This document shows positions 12,884 to 25,939 of a stretch of DNA of 64,000 nucleotides, one piece after another. The DNA comes from Dimorphilus gyrociliatus (lineage: Eukaryota > Annelida > Polychaeta > Dinophilidae), in the NCBI GenBank assembly GCA_904063045.1, contig CAJFCJ010000019.1, positions 1,565,700 to 1,629,699 of the forward strand, written 5' to 3'. Under the pieces are notes generated by a model that searched no databases, was not told the DNA's origin, and saw only the letters and a program-made list of their open reading frames with translations. The translations under genes were made by a program, and so were the position numbers. The stretch's first letter is position 1. Each line of letters opens with the position of its first letter.

Positions 12884-14047
12884 TTTGAATCTGTAATGCG
12901 AAAAGTCATGAGCTGGACATTTGAAGGTCACAAAAGGACGTATAGACGTTTGTTTGGCTTTTGTTTTAAATTATTTGAATATTTCTCATTACAGAAAAAT
13001 TCAAATAAAGTAAGGAAAGTAAAAAATATTTTTTCCTACAAACCTTATTAAGTGTGTAATTAACTTTAATGAGTAATAGGAAGTTAAATGTCCGGCACCT
13101 AAGCAGTTACTCGTTCGTTCACTCCTTAGCAAGTAAAGTGATGTCTGGTCGGGAATTCCTTATTTTTTATATACATAAGTCATATCGGTCGTGTACGTGA
13201 TATTGTGCACGCAGAACAATAAGATAAAATAAATATTACGTACTAGAGCCTAAAATAAAACCTTAGTTCGTTCTGTTCTAAAATACCAGCCAAATATGTT
13301 AATCTACTATACCCAATAGGCAAATTTTTATCGAGAATACAAGGTGCTGATTGGATGTGAAGTAGAGTAATAAATCTTCCTGTCGTGATGAATGAATTTT
13401 CTCTCTCTCGTACGTTTGAAGGTGAGCTGTCAAGGGCATACGAGACGTTAGTATTAGCAGTCTTGAGTATAGAATGAATAACACATAAACAGATGAGAAG
13501 CTGTTTTAGAAATCTACAAGATAATAGTTTTAAATGGACAAAGGGCCGTTTTTATTTTCCCTGTTACAAAAAAGTAACGTTTTCCAAGGGTGAATCAATT
13601 GTCTGGCTTTCACAAAAAAAGGTTTAAAGAAACAATTACATATAAGAGATAAATTACTTTAAAGAAGTGATATAAGCCAAATTTACTTCTATTCGATTAT
13701 TTTTTGTCTACCTCTAACAAAAAATAAAAGAATATCTTTTAACTTTTCCTGACGTTAAGTATCCAAGTCACATTGTCAAGGTCAAATTTTTGTATAGTCT
13801 TCCATTCTGATTGTTGTAATTAATTTCAATGAATAATTATCAAACGATATTGTGCTTTTATCCTTAAAAGTGAATATATAAATCAGAATTATATTTCAAT
13901 TTCAAATAGGGGATTTCTCTTTCCCCACAATTCCCTATTACATGTTAATGTCGGTCTCTATTAGTCACCAATAATTGAAGGTTTAAAATGGTATAATTCT
14001 CTCTTTGATTATTGTTGGGCAATTATCAAGATAGATAAGATAGATAA

Positions 14048-14080
<33 letters not shown>

Positions 14081-15366
14081 AAATTCTTAATAATTACTTG
14101 CAGTTATGAATATTAAACTTAGAATAGAGCGTAGGTGGTGTTTAATGATTGAACAGTCTGACTATTGAACAGATGGTTACTATTATTGAACAATTGATGA
14201 TATTGTCTACAAATCCTAACATAGAAAAGAAAGAGTTAAGAAAAATGATAGAAAAGTCATTGTAACGGAGAGTAAAATACCTTTGTTATACTATTTATCT
14301 ATATGAACACCTTAAATACACCTTATATACGATATGTTCTAAGAGATTGATACATTTTTGTACCCAGAGTTTATTTTAAGCAATCGATTAGCTACATAAA
14401 CGTGTAAGTTACACTGTATAAGCATCCCATTATAGAATAATCGTTTTTTTTCCTTTCCATATATAACCATAACAGAAATAAATAGAAATAATTTGTATAT
14501 ATATATAAATACGTCAATGACACAAAGGTTAAAGGCATAATAAAATCGAGGTCAATAACTTTTCACCTTCCCTTGTTGTTCGGTTATCAAATATCGTAGC
14601 ATTTTCAACAACAGGCCTATAAGGTTTTTTTTATTATTTTAGGTTACGCAATTTACATCCTTAATCAATTATTTTGAGAAACTCCTTTTTAACTGCTAAA
14701 AAGAATAAAAGATAAGATTTGGAGCATTATTCCAAAAAGTTAACGTTATTTTCTTTTCTTAGAGGAATTATGATAAATCCAATGTCAAAATAACAATGCT
14801 TCTTTTTGAAGAATAGTGTTATTAGTACCCTATTATATATATTTATATCTTTATGTCCTTTGTAGTTTTTGTTGATAAGAAATACTTCTGTTATTATATC
14901 ACTAAGGCTTTATCAAAACAAGATAAAAAGTAGTTGAACTACTTTGTGAGATAAGAAAAAAATTACACATTTTCTGGAATTCAATTCTCAATAATATTTA
15001 TTGATTATACAAATATTTGTACTCTTTGTAACTAAAAATTCCGTTAAACAAAGGAATGCTTTATCAGCAAAAGATATCACCTAGGCTGAAAATATCGAAC
15101 AATTTCTATCGAAATATGTTTTACACCGTCACAGTGTCCATAAAACTTACTCGTTGTTTTCAACGCATGGCTAACATCTTCTAAGATTAACAAAATTGTT
15201 ACTTATAAATTATTCTCGGTGCCACCACTGTATAATCGATCGAGTGTAGGTAGCAAAATTTACATGAATTAAGTTTGACCTTATAAATTAAATTCTGATT
15301 TAAAATAGGTTATAAGCGAAATAAGCCAAACTTGTTTGAGTGATAATAGAGTAAAATCTGTTTACC
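12884..15366. other. Divergent intergenic region NDUFA4-like / TARBP1
   Basis: 2.5 kb with no gene I can support. 12.9-13.2 kb is less AT-rich and probably holds the NDUFA4-like promoter and 5' UTR. A compound GA/CAGA repeat lies at 14049-14080. The remainder is AT-rich without clear motifs. Confidence 0.55.
14049..14080. repeat. (GA)n-(CAGA)n compound microsatellite
   Basis: An uninterrupted GA run followed directly by three to four CAGA units. Confidence 0.85.
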
Positions 15367-18300
15367 ATGAGCTATAACCACAACAAAATATTTGAAAATT
15401 TTCTTCAACCAAGAGACGTTGAAAATATCCTTGAAACAATTGTAAAGAACATCGAATCAAATAGCGATTTAGAAAATTTACTCGAAAATTTACAAGCATG
15501 TGTCTCTGTTTTGGATTGTTCAAAAAAGAATTGGCCAATATCTGATATTTATAGTAAAATTTTAAAAGTATCACTTGAAGTTCTGAAACAAACCGAAAAT
15601 GCCGAAGTTATAAAAAGTTCTACAAAAATTGTTGGTTTAATATTTTCAAAGTTGACTGACAATCAGAAAAATGAAGTTATTAATAGTTTGAAGGAGTCTA
15701 TTAAACGCTATACAGAAGAAAATGAGAAAGGCTATGATGTTCACGAACAAGTTCCGTGCAAAAGTAATAAATGGTCTATAATAAAAGTTTTTCATTTATT
15801 AGGAGAAATTCTTCGCGAGAAACATACTCTATTAGAAGAAGATAAGGATAGCTTGTTTAAGCTTTTATTTCAAATCGTTCTACTAGGTGAAGAAAAGCCT
15901 GGGAGTAAAGTTCTTTTTGAATTTTTACCAAGTTTAGGTTATGACTATTCTAAACTAGTTTTCATTTGGGAAAATTGCGTTCAATTCTGTAAAGAAGATC
16001 TAGAAAATAAGGTTTCCAATATAAAAAGTACGCCAATCGATAGAATCTTGTCAGTGTTATGCTCAATTGCTGACTTTCTATTACCAATTGACGATAGAAA
16101 GCCATCTTTAAATCTTCAAAACGATCCTAACTTTTGGAAAATTATCTTAAAAGGATTAAATCATGAAAGAAATATATCCAGAAAGAAAAGTCTTTATTTA
16201 TTAAAAAGAATAACTGATTCTCTAAATCAGTATGATATCGCCTGCAATTGTTTTGACGAAGCAACAGGCACAATATTTTGGTGGAGTAAAGACAAGATAT
16301 TCGAAGAAATATGGTACGAGTTTATTTTATTACTCGAAACTTTAGAAGAAACTCAAGTGAGTAAGTCTCTTTAAATGATAACATTTATAATCTATTATAA
16401 TTTATATAGGTACACGTAATAAAGCCTGTTATGCCTAGATTAGAAAAAATTAAGGAAGCCACAACACATATAATTTCAGGTAGTAAACTTTTTCCATTAA
16501 AGTTTAAATCTTTGTTGAGAATGCTAATCCTTTCATTTCGTAAAAAAAACTTGTAGATAAACATCTTATTCATACAAGTTGGTTAATTTGTATTTTCCAT
16601 CGGATATTCTGTCACGATAGTTCGTTTATACGTTTATGGGGTTTACAAGAACTTTTAAAATTGGATAAGGAAATAGTGCCAATAAAAGAGCAAAATCAGT
16701 TATACGTAGGCTATTCCCATATTATATAAAATTGTATTTAATGAGCTTATTTTTTTAGATGTTTGGTAAACCGTTAATAAATATCTTACTGGATCAATCG
16801 ATGTTAAGAAAGTAAGAAGCCAATCACAAATTGTATTACATCACTAGTATTTAATATAATTGATAATATCTTGTAGACCAATTGATATTCCTCTTGGTAG
16901 AATACCACCTGTTGTTGAAAGACTAAAAGAATTTTTTCTAAGATTAAAAATGCTATTAAACACAGCAACATTTAGTAACTATATTATTAATAAATCGGTG
17001 TTTTCATCTATTGACAAACATTCTTTTAACTATTCAGATCTATTAATAAGAAAATTCTTATTGTATATGACTGATGAAAATTGGGGTGGTGTATCATTAA
17101 TATGTGTATTTTGGTCGCTTTCATCATTAAAAGATTGCTACTTTTGTAACGATGAAGTTTTAATATCTTTAAGGTATCGTATTATATACAATATGTTATT
17201 GTCTATTAAATTGCATTGTTCATTAGAATAATTTTTATTACAGAAAAATTCTATTTTCATCATTTCAAACATTTGATCTAAGCGTCCGAGCGCCACTGCA
17301 ACAATTAGCTGCGAAATTATTATTGAATAATATTAACTTTGTAAGTAGTAGATAATTGATTACTTACTGAATTATTTAAAATTCACCTTGAACAGGACCA
17401 AATAAAACTTAGTAGTGTCAATACATTACTATTGGCCTTCAACTTGAACGGTGGTTTAAAAAATACGTCAGCTGTTTGGAGTGAATTTGTCAAATTCTTT
17501 CAACGTTTGGATAAATATGGAAAAGAAGATACAATTAATTTACAATATTTTATTCAATATGTTGACAATTTCCTTTCAAATTTACTCTCGGATTCAGGTA
17601 AATAACTAACTAGTATTAAATATAAAAATTACGTTTAGAAGAATATTAATTTCAATATTATTAAAATAGATGTGACAGATAATGAAATTGAACTAAATGC
17701 CAAATTATTAGTTGCTTTGTTAAATGCTAAAGAGGATATTACTTTTAAATATTATCCCGTAAGATTGATGAGTTTATTGGAGAAAAGTAGTAGTCATGTC
17801 TATCTACCCACAAAAATAACTGATAATACTATACAATTTATCATTGAGATACTACAAACTTTTAATTTTAAAGGAGAAGAGTCGTCTTGGTCAATTGGTA
17901 AATTAGTTTAATTGTAAGTTTAAGAATAACAATTTACTATCTTTATTCAGATGGAAGGTTAAAGAGTTTCATAATAGTACAGTTTATTAAATGTATACCG
18001 GATATTACTGGTTATATATCAAGACGTATGTTTGATGAAAATAGTGTAAGTATTCAGATATAATTTATGTGCTTTTCTTTATTGCAACTTAAAAGTTTAC
18101 TTACGTCTTAGGTTGATGAAAAATTTATAGAATTATGCTATCGACTGATGAAATTTTTAAGACGAATTGTGGTTTTACAATCATCTAAGAATACTAGTTT
18201 TGATTTGGGTATTGCTATAAAGTCTATTGAGAATTTTCAAAGATCTATCCTAAGATGTCTTAAAGAAAATTCAAAGAAGCTAATGCAAAGGCATTTTTGT

Positions 18301-21051
18301 ATAACAATTCTCTCTTCGTTATTTGATCCGTCTCTAAATGCTAAAGAGATTATATCTCTTTTAAAATCGGTTATTGATTTTAATACTGATTTTGTTAAAT
18401 CTCAATCAACTTCAGGAAAAATAATTGAATACTATATCGAAAATGAATTAAGAATATGTAGGAAAATATTACCATATCAAGAAAATGCAAACATTGAATC
18501 TATAATTAATTTTGCTTGTGATTATCTCGATATGGTTAAGGGTGAGGGAACAATTCAAGCATATAAGCTTATTAATATTTGCTTGGTAAGTGAAATTTTT
18601 CAGTGTTTTAATTGAAAATTGAGAGCTATATACATTTTTTTCTAATCACTCAGAAAGCAAGTGTAAATGATAATGATCAAATAATACTAAATTGTTGGCA
18701 TAAGCTACAAGAATGTGTTAAATTATCCAATTATTGGAAAATTTATAATAATTTTATTCGCTGTGTGGTCAATAGTAAAAATGGACTAAATATCGTAAGT
18801 GAACCCTTAATACAAATAATTCATTTCTACCTCCTCAATATTTTTAGATGATGTCTGAAATTTTACTTCTCAGTGAAGACAGAGCTGGTTATATTTGCCT
18901 ACCTGTACAAGAAATTTGTAATAAATGCATAAATAATTTTTCTAGTATACTAGATTATAAAGAATTTATAATAGAAGCTTCAATATATGGCTTTATGCAA
19001 CAAAAAGGTGTTAGGTTCGTATAAAAATGTTTTTTTGTATAGTAATTTCATGGATTTATGAAATTATTTTCCACAGATTTAAACAAGAGGTACTTGCATT
19101 TTTAAACACTTGTGATGATATAGAGACCTGTAATAAGAGGTGAGAGATGAACGATAACTGTACGTAAAAATTGTTCTACAAGTAAACTTATAATATCTGT
19201 TTTAGGGATTATTCTGATGTTTCTGCCAGAGTTAGCTTAGTAACACTTATTAATTCTCAACCTATGTCAAATCAAGATATAGTTATGGAACTTCTTTTGT
19301 GCTTAATGGAGAAGCAAAGACAGCTTCTTGAGCAAACACAGCATAAGCATTTTCCCAATTGTCTACTTCATAGACAAAAACAAAGGGCTACTTCCTTAAT
19401 GCTTGTAATGATACCGTTTGTCAGTGAGCAAATGGCTAAGAATTACTTGCTTCCTTTCTTTGAGGAAGTTCTAACTAAAGAAAATCAAGCGTCAGTAAGG
19501 ATATTAACAGAATTAGCTTTTTCCAAAATTCTACAGCAATTTCCCTCTTTAATACCGGTATTATGAAATGTAATATATTTCCATGCATTACTAAAAAAAA
19601 TATCTTCAGGATGTTATTGAGGATATGAAAGATGGATTTGATAACAAGAAAGTCTATCATCTTTGTTCCCTTTTAGGAGTTATGGTACACGTCTGTAGGA
19701 ACAGTAAAGATGTAACTTTACAAGTAAATAACATTTTTATACTTATTATTATCCTTAAAAAAATGTAACATTTTCAGAATTCAATAAGTACAAATATGCT
19801 TGATATGGTGCTACCTTGGTGTATGTCCAACCATTTCAACCTTAGATCATTCTGTCTCGCATCTCTACATACAATTTCTGAATTTTGTTGTAAAAATAAT
19901 TTTAAAGTTCCTAGTGCCGTTAAAACTATTATCAACTTTTCCGGAAGTAGTCAGTATGCCAATAGAGCCACTGAAAAACTACTAGCAAATTTTTATTTTT
20001 CAATTAATACTGAAGTTGATTACAATTTAGAGGTAATTTTTTAATTATTAATTAAAAATATGATCAAAATAATAATATTGGTATTAGGCCATTTACTACA
20101 CACTGCCAAAATTAAGTCAAGTAGCCGATGATGAATGGGTAACTGGAGGAGTTTTTGAGAAGATGAAAAACAATTCACAATGGACGAATTTTCGGGATAA
20201 CATTCCTATTTATTCAACAGACGACACACTGAAGAAGTGTAAGCCGGGGTCTTGGAAAGTGGCATTCGACCAATTCGGTATATTATTGGCTAAAATATAA
20301 ATATTTATCTGCTTGTACGCAAAAATCTTTTAACAGAGTCAGCAGAGGAAATTAAGGAGGGAAATGTTCAAAAGAAAATAATACCTTGGCGCCTAATGAC
20401 ACCTCAGGATAATGACGAAGAAGATGTGAGAAAAATACCTATTCACGATAGCAGAGGGCTTATACTGGTGACATCCTTAATAAATAAATTACCAAATTTA
20501 GGCGGTCTATGTAGAACTAGTGAAATATTCTCCGTAAAAGAAATGGTAGTTAATAGTTTAAGAGTTATGAATGAGAAAGCTTTTGAAAGTCTTAGTGTAA
20601 GCTCTCACAAGTGGTTACGTAAAGTTAGAGAGGTAAGTAAATTAATTACTATTAAACAACCATAGAAAAATTAATAAAAATATTTTATACAATAGGTGCC
20701 GGAATTTCAATTGAAAGATTATCTCATCTATATGAAAAGTAAAGATTATTCCATAATTGGAGCCGAACAGACAGCAAACAGCGTTCCTCTTTCAAATTTT
20801 CGCTTTCAGGAAAAAACTATCCTGGTTTTAGGGTAAAATAATTAAAATAAGAAACTTTTTCTCTTATTCGTATAATATATAAATTATATTTTAACTTTAG
20901 AAGCGAAAAAGAAGGTATTCCGGTAGAAATTATCCAATTATTAGACGAATGCGTTGAAGTCCCTCAACTTGGAGTAATTAGATCCTTAAATGTTCATGTA
21001 ACCGGATCGTTATTCCTTTACGAATATGCGAAACAATGGCTAATTAAATAA
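15367..21051 (+). CDS. TARBP1: TARBP1 (TRMT3-type) tRNA guanosine-18 2'-O-methyltransferase, multi-exon
   Basis: Very long protein of helical repeats with a C-terminal SPOUT methyltransferase that 2'-O-methylates G18 of certain tRNAs. The first exon runs from ATG 15367 to about 16356. More than ten further exons follow, separated by introns of roughly 50-75 bp. The body is leucine- and lysine-rich helical repeat with low conservation. The last four exons hold the enzyme: [12 protein letters not shown] (motif 1) near 20500, [29 protein letters not shown] near 20760, then VLGSEKEGIP and [19 protein letters not shown] (motifs 2 and 3, the knotted SAM site) at 20900-21040. Stop is TAA 21049-21051. 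The C-terminal block is nearly identical in motif spacing to human TARBP1. Internal exon edges are by eye. Confidence 0.92.
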
Positions 21052-22620
21052 TATTAGGAAAAAATATAGGTTATTGACAAATTTTATTTGCTATTTGTTG
21101 TTACTGTTTAAAATGAATGAACTCTATATAAAATGATAAAGAATTATAAAAGTCTATATACTAGTTATATGCAGTTTGGGTTATTAAAAAGTTAAGCATA
21201 TAAAAACAAGTATTAAGTAATTAAACAAGTACAATACTACTTATGTTTTATCTTTCGTTCTTATGTAAAACATCCTTATAAGTAATGAAATTAATACTGT
21301 TTTAATTGACTGATTACTATATACAGTAGTTCAGATTATTAAATAAAGTTGAATTTCGACTTTGGATTGCATTATAATTTTGCATTTAATTACGTTGCAT
21401 AACATGAAATAAAGAGATTACAAGTATTAAATAACAATTTTATAGAAAATTTATTGTTATATTTAAAGAAATAAAGTAAATTAAAATTAAAGAGACTGAA
21501 TAGATACTTTTCAGTTTCTTCAAACATGGCTGACAAAGAGCCAATCACGGTGCGATTTATCAGTTACTGCACGACTACCAATAGGAACTACCTATGCAAC
21601 AAATTACAAAATCACGCTTAAAATATTAAACTTTACATATTAAAACATTGTTTTTATTCTACAATGAGAGCATAGTATTTGGAAGACTTAAAATCACTCA
21701 ATAGATTAATTTATCTATTTCAACGTCTTGGTTTGGTATAAAATAAAAACAGGTTGGAATGATGAACAACTTTTCAGATAGTTTTCATGCTTCTTTTCAT
21801 TAATCTTTATAAATTTGTTACTCTGTTACTAATTTAAAAACGTTCTCTATATTTTTTAATAGATTTTATAACTTTTCCACTAATAATATGTATTTAAAAG
21901 AGCAATTAAGAATATGCAAATAAAGTATTCCATAAAAAGAATATATAGAAATAGTTAAGGGGGGAGGGGGAAAGAAAGAGTATTGTAAGATCATATACTA
22001 ATTTCACAATAATAAAATAGTATTTTATAAAAATTTGACAAAATAACTCATTAGAGACATGAAATATTTAAATAGTCTATTTTTTATCTTTAAATCGACT
22101 AATAACAATAAAATCGAGGATAAATTGCAATTCACTTTATTATCTTTCTTGTTTGCTTTTGGTTACCAAATTTCAGGTGAACATTATAAAAGTTTTATAG
22201 GTATAGATTACCGTTTGATAACACTTTTTTTAGATATAAAGAATCGATACAATAAGCGTGTATAATACGATATTTTTTTAACACGATCGTATTGTCTCAA
22301 TGACTAATCTATTGCGTAAAAAAAAGAGAGAAACTGTTTTTTTATTAACTATTCTACAATATACTGTTTATATTGAAAAGCTATTATAGTACATATTAAG
22401 CTAACTAAAATTTTTTACGAATTTTATAATGATTTACAGTGTTTTTTAATTTTTAATTGATTATATAAATTATTAATATTAATTATATTTTCATTTTTAT
22501 TCAGATATTTAAAAAAAGAAAGAAAGAATTTCTTTTTCTTATCTACCTTTAGGAAGTAATCGTTATATCTTGCATTATCAATATTTACATTCTCGTTAAA
22601 GTTATTGATAGAATTCGATT
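21052..22620. other. Intergenic region with a promoter-like block
   Basis: 1.57 kb between TARBP1 and the SMG1-like gene (both plus). A block at 21522-21582 has AAACATGGC (YY1-like) and two CCAAT boxes (21541-21545, 21578-21582) in otherwise AT-rich DNA. It is the best candidate for the promoter of the downstream gene. A G-rich stretch lies near 21959-21972. No conserved ORF was seen. Confidence 0.45.
21522..21582 (+). promoter_or_regulatory. Candidate promoter: YY1-like site plus two CCAAT boxes
   Basis: ATGGC in an AAACATGGC context, followed 11 and 48 bases later by CCAAT (NF-Y type). Locally GC-richer than its surroundings. A 31-codon ORF starting at the ATG (21526-21621) matches nothing I know. 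Promoter function is inferred. Confidence 0.4.
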
Positions 22621-25600
22621 ATGACGGAACAAGATGATTCAAGAAGTAAGACAGAAAATATATATCTGTATAATGAATATAGAAGTTTTAAAATTTATAA
22701 TCCACAGCTCCAACAATATTTAGAAATCCTAGTTCAACTCTATCAACATCTATGAGAACTATGTGTATGACTCAAGATCCTGATTTAAGAGCTGAGAGTG
22801 TTAAAGATTTATTAGCTCTGTTAAAAAAAGGCGAAGATGAGGTTTGCATTTATTTTACTTATTTATAAGAACGATTGGTTATTTTAAAGAAAATAGTGGA
22901 AATTAATGAACTAAGATCGAATGTTGTGCTCTATTCTAAGTTTTAAATAGAATCTTACTAAAATTAAAGTGTTTTGTTGTACTGACATATAAATAATATA
23001 AGATAGATGGCGTTTCGAGTGTTATCATCTTAAGTGTACAAGATCTATATACTTTGTCTACTTTTACGATTATTAATTGAATTTATTGTCATAATCAACA
23101 AAGAGTAAACTTAAAATTAATATTTTTTTTTTGTTTTTATATACAGCAATTAAGCAAATATTCTAGTACCTTAGTCGGTTTGCTGTTCGAATTAAACCAT
23201 AAAGAGTAAGTATTATTATTATTTACTTATCTGATTGTATACTATAATTCCAAGTTTAAAGTATAAAGTATTAACCTTTAAATTACTTTATAATCTGATG
23301 TCTTTTCCATCTTCTCCTACCTGCTAAAAAGAGGTTTTCAAGGTCTTGAAAAAGAATTAGCGCAATGTTCTGGTCTTGTTGGATATTATCTGAGAGAGAA
23401 AGTATTCTTGTAAGTATTTTCCGAGTGTGTACTTGCTTTAATATTATTCGGTTTAAAAGAAAGAGCCTAGAAATATCTATGTTTCCTATCAATTCTACCC
23501 CAAAATCTTTTACGTATGTTTTGGTAACAGTATACCAAAAGCATTAGATTAGAAGTGAAACAGATGAAGAAGTTGATAATTCTAAACCAATAAGATACGA
23601 AGAGGAAAATAAATACAAAATTCTTGACTTCTTAACGCTTACAAACTTTACAAAAACTCTAGAGAAGGTTTGGAAGCGAATCTTTATATCAGTAAACTTA
23701 TTCTAACCGTAGAATTATAAATAATAAACTTAGTAAATACTACAAAAGGAGAAAAAAAAATCTAATCAAGTAAATATGAATAAATAATAGCAATTAGCTA
23801 TTAATATTTGCTACTTTTTACTTCAATAAAAGACTAATAAATTCTATTGAATAGTAACTTTACTAATAGAATTTAAGAACATATTTATAGTTTTAAAAAA
23901 TATTTCAAGCTTTTTCATTTATAGATGAGAAATTTTATTTAATCAGTATATTGGACATAAATCCCTTTATCTTTGTACATTTATATAAATTTATATATAT
24001 ATATATATATAAAATTAAAGTATTAATTTAGTGCAATTATAATATTTTTGAACAGCTGACTTTTTATCTTTTTTTTTCTTTAAGTATGGCGATTATTTTC
24101 GAAAACTAAAATATTTGAACTATTCAATTTTGTAAAATAATCTTAAATACGAATACTGAAATATTATTGATTTTTATAGAGCTATTTTTTAATATTTTTC
24201 TCCTTTTTATTTTAAAGGTATATAAACCTTTGGAAAAGTAAAGTAAGAGCAAGTCAAATGGCGAGAGATTTAATACATTTAGTTGATGCTATCAAAGAGG
24301 TTAAGTATAATTTGCATTTCCCTTTTTTTTTCGTTTATATTATTGTGAATTATTAACAATGATAAATTTGACAAATAGCTTTTAAGAGCTGATGTTGATA
24401 CACGGTATCTGGAGATTGAGAATTCTCAGCAGGTTTATATCATTTTAGTCATATTTCACTTTAACAATAAATATTTCAAAATTTTAAAGAATAATGTAGA
24501 CGATATCTGTAAAACAATATCAACTATGGTGACTACAACTACAGATGAAATTGTCTTTTGCAAGTGTGCCAAAGTTTTTTCAATATTCACAAAAGTCTAT
24601 CCAGACACAATGGAAAAATATTTTAAGGTAATATTTGTTACATATTCATTTATTTACTTACTGATACATGTACATTCTTGAAATTTAGGAAGTAGCGGAA
24701 GCAGCTATTAATTGGTCAAGAAATATAGAATCAAAATCGTTTATAGTAGAGAAAGCTAACGAGCTTATTAGCTGTTTTACTCCATTTTGGAGTAAGGATT
24801 TAGAGTTCAGTTTTGCAACAATCAAAAAGTTAATACATGAATTGAATGAATTAGAGCAGGTAGATATTTCCTTTTAAAATTGACATTCCTATAAGGACTA
24901 TATTTTTACTGTGTATATACTGTATAAATTTATATACATTATATATTTATATGTGTTGTTATCTCAGAAATATTATACCAGTCAAAAATCGGATAATACC
25001 ATTAAACAGTGCGAAATAAAAGATGAGATGATATGCGCCTTCTGGTAAGCAAAAGAAAATATATTACTTAATTAGATTAGAGTAATATTTTCCTTTTCTC
25101 TTAATTTAGTATTTATGGAATACTTTTGGATTGCATAGGTCGATTGATTCCTGATAGTGAATTAAGTGAATTTCTTATTGCCGTAAGTAATATACAGATA
25201 GATTGATGCATCCTATTTTTAAAATACTTGTAATTTAATTTTAAAGATAAACCATGTAGTTTAATTACAAACATAAACTTTTTTCTTTTTGGGCTTAATT
25301 AATTTATAGGCGTAAGATCAATAGAATAGTTTTCTATTCTCTTACTATGCAAATCCTACCTAGACAGTATTTTTAATTAACGGAATACTATCACAATATA
25401 AATTTTTTCTGAAATATTTTATATATCTCTACATATACAGTATATATAAATTTATATATATGCTAGTATGTACATATATAAAAATTTTTTGAAATTATGA
25501 AATTCTATTAGCTTGTCAAATATGTTTTTAGATTATCTTTATTTAGTTAGTACTATAGTCACACTTTTCCTAACAATAGGATAGTGTTTTGGAAGCAATA

Positions 25601-25939
25601 ATGAATGGTTCAACAACGGAAGAGGGCCTATTTAAAATAGGTAAATAATTATTTGTATTATTATAAATTTCATTGTTTTTTTTTATTAAATTTTCATAAT
25701 TAATTTGAAAAAAGAGACTTAATAATTATTTCCCAACAGACGTAGGAATTGAGAATGAAGGAGAAAAGCATGCTCAGGGAAATGATAATGTTACTCTATC
25801 AGAGCAAACAAGTTGCTCAGCCGAAACACAGAATGAAAAAAGAGTATCAATCGAAATCGAAGCTACAGTAGAGGAAATAGTGGAAATGCCCTTTATTAAA
25901 TTAGTAACAATGGAAAGTGACCCTGTATCAGAAGTCTAA
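22621..25939 (+). CDS. SMG1-like: SMG1 N-terminal-like protein without kinase domain, 383 aa, 12 exons
   Basis: Twelve exons read in frame: 22621-22645, 22708-22841, 23147-23205, 23332-23409, 24218-24299, 24379-24432, 24490-24627, 24689-24859, 24968-25044, 25110-25182, 25580-25640 and 25740-25939. They sum to 1,152 bases. The product resembles only the N-terminal helical-repeat (HEAT) part of SMG1, the PI3K-like kinase of nonsense-mediated decay. The segment with FCKCAKVFSIFTKVYP, INWSRNIESKSFIVEKANEL and FTPFWSKDLEFS follows human SMG1's CKCVKC, GWHIDHTQKPSLTQQV and LEPFWVADLAFS in order and spacing. AFCIYGILLDCIGRLIP matches the next helix pair. The last exon is an acidic Glu/Thr/Ser-rich tail with no SMG1 counterpart, then TAA. 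SMG1 itself is about 3,660 aa, so about 90% is missing and no FAT or kinase exons follow. It may be a partial duplicate acting as a regulator or decoy, or one part of a split gene. Confidence 0.72.
23995..24012. repeat. (TA)n tract
   Basis: Perfect TA dinucleotide run inside the 808-bp fourth intron of the SMG1-like gene. Confidence 0.8.

Noticed and set aside
23553-23667. Open stretch between exons 4 and 5 of the SMG1-like gene that looks like an exon (acidic, then ILDFLTLTNF)
   Set aside because: Its 115 bases break the frame. Skipping it joins 23409 to 24218 in frame and aligns better with SMG1.
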